From NCBI RefSeq assembly GCF_001894885.1, contig NZ_BCXB01000030.1, forward strand, positions 1-47,448: a DNA stretch of 47,448 nucleotides, given 5' to 3'. The notes under the pieces were generated by a model that saw only the letters and a program-made list of their open reading frames with translations, made no database searches and was not told the DNA's origin. Both the position numbers and the translations under genes were made by a program. Origin of the DNA: Rhodococcus marinonascens NBRC 14363. Its GTDB lineage: Bacteria; Actinomycetota; Actinomycetes; Mycobacteriales; Mycobacteriaceae. The first letter of the stretch is position 1. Every line of letters starts with the position of its first letter. Below, in pieces: positions 17,244-23,558 of the stretch.

Positions 17244-18806
17244 CTATGCGGGGCAGGCGCTGCCGTCCGGTGGCAGCACGCCGTCGGCCAAGTAGGTGAC
17301 GATCGAGTTCTGGGCGCAGTCCGATTGCGCGGCCGGGTGGCCGCTGCCGTGCCACGTCACTGTGGCGGTGGTTGCTCCCGCGCTCGATACGACACCGGTC
17401 ACGATCCCGACACCCGCGGTCCCGACGATCGGGTCGGCGATACCGTCGAGCACGAGAACCGGCATGTTCAGCTCACCGGGCAGGGCAGGCGGCGCAGTCG
17501 TGGGCCACGAGGTGCACGCCAGCAGTCCGATGGCAGCGCTCGGTCCGAAGAGCGGGAATCGCTCGCCCCATAGATCCTGCAGTTCGCGAACCCTGTCGGG
17601 CCCCGGCCACTGCTGGCCGTCGGTGCATCGAGTGATCAGCTGGCCGTCGCTCTCCAGGGCTCCTTCGGACTGGAGAGCCAGCGCGAGGATCGGCGCCGTG
17701 TTGCCCGCGACTGCGGTCGACACCGCATCGGACAGCGCCGGGACGCGACCGAGTTGGTCGCCACCGGTCGCGGCGAGGGTGCCGGTCACCGCGGTGAGGA
17801 GCGCGTTCGTGGAGACCTGCGGGATCTGACCGTTCGAGGCGCGGGTTACGGCGTCGGTCATCGCTGCGCGCGGATCAGCGCCGAGGGAGCAGTTCAGGGC
17901 GGTGCACTGATTGGCGAAGGCGTCGAAGGCCGCTTCCTGACCGGCGAGCCGTTGCTCGGCGACGGTCGCGGCATCCACAGTGGTCGCTGCGGGGGAGTCG
18001 AGGACGAGCCGCCCGATCCGGTCCGGGTACTTGGCGGCATAGCTGAGAGCGACGGCACTGCCGTTGCCAGTGGCCAGAAGCCCCACGGAATCGACGTCCC
18101 AGATACTCCTCAGTGCCTCTATGTCATCAGCGGCATGGGTGCTGTCGAACGCCAGTTCCTGTGGCTGCAGGTAGTCGGTGCACGCGATGGTGGCGTCCCG
18201 GCCGAGCGCCGTCATCTTGTCGACCTGGTCGCCCGGCCCCGGGTCGAACTGTCCGAGATCGGCCAGGTTGCGCCGGAGTTGCGGTGTGAGGCACTCGATC
18301 TTCTGGGAAGACCCGATGCCGCGACGGTCCAGGGCGACCACCGGCCGCGTGGACAACAGACGCGTCAGGTCACCGGTGCTCAGTGCGGCGAGAGTCGCGG
18401 TCGACGACCGATCCGATCCGGACGTCAATATCAGCGGTGCCACGTTCTCGGGTGTGCCGGTGAGCCGTGCACGCAGCGCACCCATCGTGAATGTGCCGGG
18501 CAGGGTTCCGCTCTCGTCGACGGCGGCATCGTATGAGGCGCATTCGAAGATGAGGTCGCCCGGTGGTGGTGTTCCCGGGTCCAGCGCCGTGAGGGTGCTC
18601 TGCGTGCAGTCGAACCACGCCAGATCTGTCCTAGGGGCCTGCAACTCCGGCAGGGAAGCGCCGGGGTTCTCGGTTTCGGTCGCGGTCGCGCCGGGTTCGC
18701 TGCCGCCGCCCTCGCGCTCCACTGCCACGTGCGGCCGGTTGGACGGTCCGGCACCGCACGCGCTGCACACCACGAGAACCATTGCGAGCAATACCGGTCT
18801 GCGCAT
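17244..18806 (-). CDS. Secreted alpha/beta-hydrolase lipoprotein (tripeptidyl-aminopeptidase-like)
   Basis: A 520-residue exported hydrolase with homology to Rv2672-type secreted proteases. The N-terminus MRRPVLLAMVLVVCSACG is a signal peptide ending in a lipobox-like site, though cysteine at -3 is unusual. The hydrolase core shows LDRRGIGSSQ after the first strands, nucleophile serine in LLATGNGSAVALSYA, aspartate in PVLVLDGIADP and histidine in WHGSGHPAAQ; a TAP-like C-terminal domain follows. I start at ATG 18806 (residue 17 of the open frame) because the signal peptide begins there. It ends 71 bp before aftC and begins 23 bp after the reductase gene, so the three may be cotranscribed. Substrate unknown. 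Confidence 0.82.
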   Translation of the reverse strand: MRRPVLLAMVLVVCSACGAGPSNRPHVAVEREGGGSEPGATATETENPGASLPELQAPRTDLAWFDCTQSTLTALDPGTPPPGDLIFECASYDAAVDESGTLPGTFTMGALRARLTGTPENVAPLILTSGSDRSSTATLAALSTGDLTRLLSTRPVVALDRRGIGSSQKIECLTPQLRRNLADLGQFDPGPGDQVDKMTALGRDATIACTDYLQPQELAFDSTHAADDIEALRSIWDVDSVGLLATGNGSAVALSYAAKYPDRIGRLVLDSPAATTVDAATVAEQRLAGQEAAFDAFANQCTALNCSLGADPRAAMTDAVTRASNGQIPQVSTNALLTAVTGTLAATGGDQLGRVPALSDAVSTAVAGNTAPILALALQSEGALESDGQLITRCTDGQQWPGPDRVRELQDLWGERFPLFGPSAAIGLLACTSWPTTAPPALPGELNMPVLVLDGIADPIVGTAGVGIVTGVVSSAGATTATVTWHGSGHPAAQSDCAQNSIVTYLADGVLPPDGSACPA

Positions 18807-18829
18807 GCCGACCAGCCTGCCAGGTTCCG

Positions 18830-19597
18830 TCACGGCCGGGGCAGCCGCACCCATCTCGTGAGGACAGTGCCGTCAGAGTCGATGAGGATGTGCGCTGGAG
18901 CCATCGCGGTGACCTGTGCGCGCGGCGACGTCGCGATGCGGCCCGCGGTTCCACCTGCGAGCACGGGTGCTGTGGTAAGGCAGAGTTCGTCGATGGCATC
19001 ATCCCCGGCGAGCCGACCGAACAGGCTCGGGCCGCCTTCGCAGAGCACCCTGTGCAGTCCCAACCCGTCCAACGCGGTGATCAGCCCGGTGCTGGTTACC
19101 TCGTGTTCGCCGGCGGTCACCACGCGTGCTCCCGCGCTCGTCAGGTCCGCAACCCGTGCCGGGTCCGCGTCCGCGCAAGTGACGACGATCGGTGCGACCT
19201 CGGTGTCGTTGAACAGGCGTGAGTGTGGGTCGAGATGGGCGCGGGCCGAGACGACCGCGATCGGCGGCAGGTCCGACATGCCTGACTCGACCCGTCGTTG
19301 TCGACCGTCGGGGCCGATGCGTACGCCGCCGTAGTCCTCGGTACGCACCGTTCCCGCCCCCACGACGACTACGTCGGCCAACTCGCGCAGGGTGTCGTAG
19401 ACCTGCTTGTCCGCAGGGGTTCCGAGCGCTCCGCTGCGGCCGTCGACGGAGACGGCTCCGTCGATGCTGCACACGAAATTGGCGCGGATCCACGGACCGG
19501 GAATGTGCTTCGGGTACGCGTAGAGGCCGCGCAGGGCGTCCTCGGTCAGCTCACCGCCGTCCGATGTGAAGTTGGTCCCAATATGTGCGCGGTGCAT
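18830..19597 (-). CDS. RibD C-terminal-type pyrimidine reductase (DHFR-fold)
   Basis: A 255-residue NADPH-dependent reductase of the RibD C-terminal (dihydrofolate-reductase-fold) family, without a deaminase domain. Motifs include WIRANFVCSIDGAVSVDGRSG, ADVVVVGAGTVRTEDYGG, the nucleotide-binding HRVLCEGGPSLFG, and DELCLTTAPVLAGG. It corresponds to Rv2671, which has been reported to be able to substitute for dihydrofolate reductase; whether this one does cannot be told from the sequence. The start could be ATG 19597 or GTG 19609; neither has a Shine-Dalgarno. It is divergent from zapE with only about 30 bp between the starts. Confidence 0.85.
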   Translation of the reverse strand: MHRAHIGTNFTSDGGELTEDALRGLYAYPKHIPGPWIRANFVCSIDGAVSVDGRSGALGTPADKQVYDTLRELADVVVVGAGTVRTEDYGGVRIGPDGRQRRVESGMSDLPPIAVVSARAHLDPHSRLFNDTEVAPIVVTCADADPARVADLTSAGARVVTAGEHEVTSTGLITALDGLGLHRVLCEGGPSLFGRLAGDDAIDELCLTTAPVLAGGTAGRIATSPRAQVTAMAPAHILIDSDGTVLTRWVRLPRP

Positions 19598-19631
19598 GTA
19601 GCTGATCACAACACGTGGATACCCTTCGTGT

Positions 19632-20648
19632 ATGCATGCACGCCTTGTCGATCGCAGCCCGATGGTGCCGGCCGATCAGTTGGTAGCTCAGATGGTGCCG
19701 CCGGCCATGTTCGACGAGGTGAGCTTCGCTTCGTATATCCCGGACCCCGCAGAACCCAGTCAGACCGCCGCGGTCCAGAAGGCTGAGGAATTCGCGAAGA
19801 AGGTTGCGAAGATCCGTGATGGCGGGCGACGCGGCCTGTTCGGTAGGAAGACCCAGGCTGCCGGTGCCGGCCTCTACCTCGACGGCGGCTTCGGTGTCGG
19901 TAAGACCCACCTCCTAGCCTCCATCTTCCATAGTGTCCCGGCGCCCAAGGCGATGGGCACGTTCGTCGAATTGACGCATGTAGTAGGCGCTCTCGGCTTC
20001 AACAAGGTCGTCGAAGAACTGTCCGATCACAGTGTTGTTTGTATCGACGAGTTCGAACTCGACGACCCGGGCGACACCATGCTGATATCCCGGCTGTTGT
20101 CGGAACTGTCGGCCCGCGGTGTGTCCATCGTCGCGACCTCGAACACACTGCCCGGTCAGCTTGGCGAGGGCCGGTTCGCGGCACAGGACTTTTTGCGCGA
20201 GATCAAGAAGCTGGGCTCCATCTTCGAGACGATCCGAGTCGACGGACCCGACTACCGTCACCGTGACCTTCCGCCGGCCCCCGACCCGATGACGTCCGCG
20301 GAACTCGTCGAGCGCGCGGAGTGCATCCCGGGCGCCACCCTCGACAACTTCGACGAGCTGTGCAAGCACCTCGGAACGCTGCATCCGTCCCGCTACAACA
20401 AGCTCGTCGAGGGCATTCCGGCTGTTTTCCTCGACGAGATCCACCCGGCCCAGGACCAGTCGGTGGCGCTGCGACTGGTGGTCCTCGCCGACCGCCTGTA
20501 CGACGCGGGCATCCCGGTCGCGGTGTCGGGCGCCAAGCTCGACTCGATATTCACGCCCGAGATGCTGGCCGGCGGATACCGGAAGAAATATCTGCGCGCC
20601 ACGTCGCGACTGCTCGCGCTCTCACGCTTCGAGGTCGCGGCGAGCTGA
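19632..20648 (+). CDS. zapE: AFG1/ZapE-family ATPase
   Basis: A 338-residue AFG1-like ATPase (ZapE acts on the FtsZ ring in E. coli; the mitochondrial homologue is a quality-control factor). The Walker A motif GGFGVGKT is at 85-92, Walker B CIDEFEL around D138/E139, sensor region VATSNTLP near 170, and the conserved AQDFLREI follows. The C-terminal SRYNKLVEGIPAVFLDEI and SGAKLDSIFTPEMLAGGYRKKYLRA match the family. Start ATG 19632; ATG 19662 is a possible shorter form. Counterpart of Rv2670c. Confidence 0.9.
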   Translation: MHARLVDRSPMVPADQLVAQMVPPAMFDEVSFASYIPDPAEPSQTAAVQKAEEFAKKVAKIRDGGRRGLFGRKTQAAGAGLYLDGGFGVGKTHLLASIFHSVPAPKAMGTFVELTHVVGALGFNKVVEELSDHSVVCIDEFELDDPGDTMLISRLLSELSARGVSIVATSNTLPGQLGEGRFAAQDFLREIKKLGSIFETIRVDGPDYRHRDLPPAPDPMTSAELVERAECIPGATLDNFDELCKHLGTLHPSRYNKLVEGIPAVFLDEIHPAQDQSVALRLVVLADRLYDAGIPVAVSGAKLDSIFTPEMLAGGYRKKYLRATSRLLALSRFEVAAS

Positions 20649-20658
20649 GCGCGGTTCG

Positions 20659-21189
20659 TTACAGCGCCCGCTGCATCACGAAATCGTGGTGCAGTTGGGT
20701 GCCTACGACAAACGTTTTCGTTCCCACCCGCTTGAATCCGTGTTTCGTGTAAAACCGTTGTGCGCGAATGTTTTCCTGGTTGACCCCGAGCCACAATCCG
20801 GCGCACCCGGCGTCGACGGCGCGTTCGACGATCGCGTTCATCATCGCGGCCGAAACGCCGGTCCCGTGATTGCCGGGGAGTACGTAGAGCTTGCTGATCT
20901 CAGTGGTCGGGCGCAGCGACACCACCTTGCCGACCTCCGGATCGGCAGGCTCGCCATCGATCAGCATCGCGTAGCCGACGATGGATCCTCCGTGAGTGAC
21001 CTTCAGGACAGTGCGGTTCGGGTCGGTGAGGTATTCGGAGAACCGTTCGGCCGATAGGACGTCGTCGATGAATTCGGCGATGTCGTCCTGGGTCGCTCCG
21101 GGCGGGCAGGCGAGCGGGAACGTTGCCGCTGCCACATCGGCGATCGCCTCGGAATCCCAGATGCCGGCAGGGTTGATTTCGACAGTCAC
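20659..21189 (-). CDS. GNAT-family N-acetyltransferase
   Basis: A 176-residue acetyl-CoA-dependent acyltransferase. The core motif A region reads EISKLYVLPGNHGTGVSAAMMNAIVERA, and the C-terminal WLGVNQENIRAQRFYTKHGFKRVGTKTF is typical GNAT motif B. The acceptor is unknown. GTG 21189 is preferred because the domain begins there and GGTGG lies about 9 nt upstream; an in-frame ATG at 21237 gives a longer form. Convergent with zapE (10 bp apart); the same pair occurs in mycobacteria (Rv2669/Rv2670c). Confidence 0.82.
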   Translation of the reverse strand: MTVEINPAGIWDSEAIADVAAATFPLACPPGATQDDIAEFIDDVLSAERFSEYLTDPNRTVLKVTHGGSIVGYAMLIDGEPADPEVGKVVSLRPTTEISKLYVLPGNHGTGVSAAMMNAIVERAVDAGCAGLWLGVNQENIRAQRFYTKHGFKRVGTKTFVVGTQLHHDFVMQRAL

Positions 21190-21363
21190 AGCTGATCCAC
21201 CGCGTCCTTCGCTTCCTGAAGTGTCATCGTGAGTCACGTGCGGATACCCGGGCCTTCAGGATACGGGCGGAAGCCCAAGCAACGGGTGGGGTGGGTGTGC
21301 ATATGAGTGCTCCTGGTTGCGGTTGGTGGGGGAGATCGTGCCGTGTAATTACCGGTTGTGGCC

Positions 21364-21377
21364 GAGTGTGAACACTC
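21364..21377. promoter_or_regulatory. Palindrome upstream of the leader-peptide promoter
   Basis: GAGTGTGAACACTC has perfect 6-bp arms around a 2-bp centre. It ends 23 bp before the predicted -35 element and could bind a dimeric regulator. The rest of 21190-21400 shows no gene. Confidence 0.4.
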
Positions 21378-21400
21378 TACGTGCGCTCGCACACCGGGGC

Positions 21401-21430
21401 TTGTCTTGTCGGTCGGGTGTCGCCTACAGT
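21401..21430 (+). promoter_or_regulatory. Predicted promoter giving a leaderless leader-peptide transcript
   Basis: TTGTCT (21401-21406) and TACAGT (21425-21430) are separated by 18 bp. The expected start of transcription, 7-8 nt after the -10 box, falls on the ATG at 21438, so the leader peptide would be translated from a leaderless mRNA. Confidence 0.6.
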
Positions 21431-21437
21431 GTCAACC

Positions 21438-21479
21438 ATGCAGCGCATCCTCGTAGTTCTCCGCCGTAGCGGGGTCTGA
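21438..21479 (+). CDS. Leader peptide with an Ile-Leu-Val-Val-Leu run
   Basis: ATG 21438 to TGA 21477-21479 encodes the 13-residue peptide MQRILVVLRRSGV. Five consecutive branched-chain codons (ATC CTC GTA GTT CTC) are exactly what a ribosome-stalling attenuator for branched-chain amino acids would carry, followed by two arginines. It is too short for ordinary gene finders. The predicted promoter places the transcript start at the ATG. Downstream are alternative RNA hairpins and then a LeuA-like gene. The role as a sensor is inferred from composition and context; attenuators upstream of leuA are known in actinobacteria. Confidence 0.75.
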   Translation: MQRILVVLRRSGV

Positions 21480-21545
21480 TCCGGACCGACCCCTCGCTGC
21501 GGGTCGCTGAGCTACGAGTTGGTCCTCCCTACTTTCAGGAAGACC
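21450..21545 (+). promoter_or_regulatory. Candidate translational attenuator of the LeuA-like gene
   Basis: Several pairings compete. CTCGTAG in the leader codons (21450-21456) complements CTACGAG (21512-21518). GGACC (21483-21487) complements GGTCC (21521-21525), and CGACCC (21487-21492) complements GGGTCG (21501-21506). GGTCCTCC (21521-21528) pairs, with one mismatch, with GGAAGACC (21538-21545), which contains the ribosome binding site AGGAAG (21537-21542) of the next gene. A ribosome stalled on Ile/Leu/Val codons would leave GGACC free to capture GGTCC and expose the site; a ribosome at the stop codon would cover GGACC and allow sequestration. No U-tract is seen, so control at translation is more likely than termination. 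The mechanism is inference. Confidence 0.6.
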
Positions 21546-21551
21546 ACGAGC

Positions 21552-21998
21552 ATGAGCACTTCCACTTCTTTCGCTGCACCCATTCCCTCGTCGTTGCCGC
21601 GGGCACTCCGAGGCGAATCGACCGGAATGAACTGGTCGTCGTTCGAGAATACGTACGCGCCATCGAACGGAACTTTCCGGCTGGGCAGTTGGTCGGAGAC
21701 GAAGACGGGTCCGGGAACCTCGGACTTCGAGGCGACCCTCGGTATCGGTGAATCCATCCGCAAGGTCGGAGCGAACGCGTCCGGCCCCGTCGCGGCCATG
21801 ACCTCGATGCTGTACGACGTCGGATGCTCGATCGAGATCTTGTCGTTCCATCAGCACGAGATCGGGGACCGTACCGCGACGTTCCTGCTCTGCGAGAGCG
21901 CCGGAACCCGACTGTGGGCGATGGGAATCGATGAGTCCCACACGGAATCGATTCTCCGCGCGATGATTTCCGGCGCCAACAGGTTGCAGGCGGCCTGA
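21552..21998 (+). CDS. Stand-alone LeuA regulatory (C-terminal allosteric) domain protein
   Basis: The 148-residue product resembles only the C-terminal leucine-binding domain of 2-isopropylmalate synthase. Family-like blocks are SDFEATLGIG, GANASGPVAAMTSMLYDVGC, IEILSFHQHEIG, TRLWAMGIDESHTESILRAM and ISGANRLQ, which align in order with the end of mycobacterial LeuA. There is no TIM-barrel catalytic domain before it: upstream is the leader peptide. The start is ATG 21552 with AGGAAG 9 nt upstream. It could act in trans on isopropylmalate or homocitrate synthase, or be an independent amino-acid sensor. A strong terminator follows, so it is a monocistronic unit. Confidence 0.8.
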   Translation: MSTSTSFAAPIPSSLPRALRGESTGMNWSSFENTYAPSNGTFRLGSWSETKTGPGTSDFEATLGIGESIRKVGANASGPVAAMTSMLYDVGCSIEILSFHQHEIGDRTATFLLCESAGTRLWAMGIDESHTESILRAMISGANRLQAA

Positions 21999-22005
21999 TA
22001 CGGAA

Positions 22006-22044
22006 AGAAGTTCAGCCCAGGTCGATGACCTGGGCTGAACTTCT
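22006..22044. terminator. Strong hairpin between the LeuA-like gene and the tRNA array
   Basis: A perfect 18-bp stem (AGAAGTTCAGCCCAGGTC at 22006-22023 with its complement at 22027-22044) and a 3-nt loop lies 7 bp after the LeuA-like stop and 14 bp past the 3' end of the last minus-strand tRNA. It probably terminates both convergent transcripts. Confidence 0.8.
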
Positions 22045-22058
22045 CGGTTGACCCGAAA

Positions 22059-22133
22059 TGGTGCGCGATACTGGGATTGAACCAGTGACCTCTTCCGTGT
22101 CAGGGAAGCGCTCTCCCGCTGAGCTAATCGCGC
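22059..22133 (-). tRNA. tRNA-Val (anticodon GAC), CCA encoded
   Basis: Full cloverleaf with 7-bp acceptor GCGCGAT/ATCGCGC, anticodon loop CTGACAC, and T-loop GGTTCAATCC. The 3' CCA is encoded, unlike in its twin at 22284-22355. It is the last gene of the minus-strand array. Confidence 0.97.
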
Positions 22134-22149
22134 AGGATGAGGAATTGAG

Positions 22150-22222
22150 AGCGGACGACGGGATTCGAACCCGCGACCCCAACCTTGGCAAGGTTGTGCG
22201 CTACCAGCTGCGCCACGTCCGC
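22150..22222 (-). tRNA. tRNA-Gly (anticodon GCC)
   Basis: Acceptor GCGGACG/CGTCCGC with U73, anticodon loop TTGCCAA, T-loop GGTTCGAATCC. CCA is not encoded. The sequence is identical to the copy at 22452-22524. Confidence 0.97.
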
Positions 22223-22232
22223 ATTCGCGAAA

Positions 22233-22250
22233 GGCCCCGTGCTCGGGGCC
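22233..22250 (-). terminator. Hairpin between the two tRNA cassettes
   Basis: GGCCCCG-TGCT-CGGGGCC is a perfect 7-bp stem. On the minus strand it is followed by TTTCGCG, so it may partly terminate or mark processing of the Gly-Cys-Val cassette before the second Gly-Val pair. Confidence 0.45.
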
Positions 22251-22283
22251 CCTCGCTGTCGAGCAGTCTTACATCTATCTCGG

Positions 22284-22355
22284 TGCGCGATACTGGGATT
22301 GAACCAGTGACCTCTTCCGTGTCAGGGAAGCGCTCTCCCGCTGAGCTAATCGCGC
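22284..22355 (-). tRNA. tRNA-Val (anticodon GAC), second copy
   Basis: The 72-nt body is identical to the copy at 22059-22133 (acceptor GCGCGAT, anticodon loop CTGACAC), but the 3' end reads A-CCG, so CCA must be added after transcription. Confidence 0.97.
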
Positions 22356-22356
22356 G

Positions 22357-22427
22357 AGGTGGAGACGGGAATCGAACCCGTGTGCACGGCTTTGCAGGCC
22401 GTTGCCTCACCACTCGGCCACTCCACC
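22357..22427 (-). tRNA. tRNA-Cys (anticodon GCA)
   Basis: Acceptor GGTGGAG with U73 (the cysteine identity base), anticodon loop CTGCAAA, T-loop GGTTCGATTCC. Only 1 nt separates it from the Val gene. Single copy in the window. Confidence 0.97.
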
Positions 22428-22451
22428 GTGAAGGTTGAGTCCAACCTCTCG

Positions 22452-22524
22452 AGCGGACGACGGGATTCGAACCCGCGACCCCAACCTTGGCAAGGTTGTG
22501 CGCTACCAGCTGCGCCACGTCCGC
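22452..22524 (-). tRNA. tRNA-Gly (anticodon GCC), first in the array
   Basis: Identical in sequence to the copy at 22150-22222. It is the promoter-proximal gene, so the transcription order is Gly-Cys-Val-Gly-Val. Confidence 0.97.
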
Positions 22525-22526
22525 AT

Positions 22527-22563
22527 GCACCACGTAAATCGCGGAGAATGTTCTCCGTGGTGC
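22527..22563 (-). promoter_or_regulatory. Large hairpin in the 5' leader of the tRNA array
   Basis: CGGAGAA (22542-22548) pairs with TTCTCCG (22551-22557) as a perfect 7-bp stem around TG. Outside it GCACCACG (22527-22534) can alternatively pair with CGTGGTGC (22556-22563). It lies between the predicted promoter and the first tRNA and may guide processing or be a regulatory palindrome. Confidence 0.45.
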
Positions 22564-22571
22564 GGTTGAGA

Positions 22572-22601
22572 ACATTAGCCGACCATCCGCGAATCTCACA
22601 A
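22572..22601 (-). promoter_or_regulatory. Predicted promoter of the tRNA array
   Basis: On the minus strand, TTGTGA (22601-22596) and TAATGT (22577-22572) are spaced by 18 bp, giving an expected start near 22565, about 40 nt before tRNA-Gly. Confidence 0.6.
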
Positions 22602-22723
22602 ATCTGCAGGTCAAGAGATCGGGTCGTGAACTCCGTATGGATGCTGCCTGACCGCCGGCCGTCGAGGGTGGGTGCTGCTGCAATTCTCGACGCCGAGATT
22701 TTCGTTCGGCCGGTCGGCCGTGT

Positions 22724-22729
22724 TAATGT
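22724..22729 (+). promoter_or_regulatory. Possible -10 box for tRNA-Val(CAC)
   Basis: TAATGT, the same hexamer as in the divergent tRNA-array promoter, lies 37 bp before the tRNA. The -35 region (TTCGTT near 22701) is weak. Confidence 0.4.
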
Positions 22730-22765
22730 TCCAACTCGTTCGAGCGTGCACGTTTGGCGCGTTTC

Positions 22766-22837
22766 GGTCCCGTGGCTCAGTGGAAGAGCGTCCCGTTCAC
22801 ACCGGGAAGGTCGCTGGTTCGATCCCAGCCGGGACCA
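22766..22837 (+). tRNA. tRNA-Val (anticodon CAC)
   Basis: Acceptor GGTCCCG/CGGGACC, discriminator A, anticodon loop TTCACAC, T-loop GGTTCGATCCC. CCA is not encoded. It reads Val GUG codons, complementing the GAC species on the opposite strand. Confidence 0.97.
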
Positions 22838-22842
22838 CGAGC

Positions 22843-22886
22843 AGCAGAAGAGGGCGTCTCCGGCATCGGAGACGCCCTCTTCTGCT
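22843..22886 (+). terminator. 19-bp perfect hairpin terminator after tRNA-Val
   Basis: AGCAGAAGAGGGCGTCTCC (22843-22861) and its exact complement (22868-22886) flank a 6-nt loop, followed by TTCG. This is an unusually long perfect stem, 5 nt after the tRNA. Confidence 0.85.
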
Positions 22887-22996
22887 TTCGTGTGCGGTCG
22901 GCCGAAGGGTGGCATCAATTCTGTCAAGATTCGGTGACCGGCACGCCGACGGTGCTATGAGGTACCCCCGCAGGTCGCGCCCGGTAAGGTGGATAG

Positions 22997-23464
22997 GTGA
23001 CTGGCGGCAAAACTGGGCGGGGACCCGCGTTCGAGAAAGTGGATGACTCGGATTTGTCCCCGTTCCAAGAGGTGGAGGGGCGCTGGCACAGGTGGCGAGC
23101 GCACATCGCCGCCACACCGAGTCTCAACTTCGCGTATCGCGTCGCGGTGGGCGTGATCGGAACTCTGGTACTCGCAGCCGGCATCGTGGCGATTCCCTAT
23201 CCGGGGCCGGGTTGGCTGATCGTGTTCACGGGACTCGGGATCCTTGCCTCCGAATTCGCGTGGGCCCATCGGCTGCTGCATTACGCGCGCAAACGCTATG
23301 ACGAGTTCATTGACTGGTTCTTGCGAAAGTCGCTCGTAGTCAAGGGAGTAAGCGCGCTGCTGACGTGTGCCGTCGTACTGGCCACGCTGTGGCTGCTCGG
23401 AACCTTGCGTCTGCTCGGAACGTGGGTCGGTCTCGACTATTCATGGTTGGAGAGCCCGCTCTAA
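22997..23464 (+). CDS. TIGR02611-family membrane protein (PGPGW motif)
   Basis: A 155-residue actinobacterial membrane protein of unknown function. Two hydrophobic segments (about 47-90) surround the signature IPYPGPGWLIVFTGLGILA, and a third lies near 118-140. The C-terminal half of the first region, EFAWAHRLLHYARKRYDEF, is amphipathic. Start GTG 22997: TAAGGT at 22985-22990 would place transcription start on the GTG (leaderless), while GGATAG gives at best a weak ribosome site. It probably leads the thrS operon, 94 bp ahead of thrS. Confidence 0.82.
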   Translation: MTGGKTGRGPAFEKVDDSDLSPFQEVEGRWHRWRAHIAATPSLNFAYRVAVGVIGTLVLAAGIVAIPYPGPGWLIVFTGLGILASEFAWAHRLLHYARKRYDEFIDWFLRKSLVVKGVSALLTCAVVLATLWLLGTLRLLGTWVGLDYSWLESPL

Positions 23465-23558
23465 CCGGACGCGTGGTTGGGTGCCAGTGCTGGGCCGATA
23501 GCATGGGCTGGCGTATTCACCATGTCTGCGCCGCACACCCACCTAGGAGAGCATCGCC

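Noticed and set aside
22058-22937. Several open frames over the tRNA region on both strands
   Set aside because: They translate tRNA sequence (for example DTGIEPVTSS and DGIRTRDP), a well-known source of false proteins.
23465-23558. T-box riboswitch before thrS
   Set aside because: The leader is too short and lacks the T-box sequence and a terminator.
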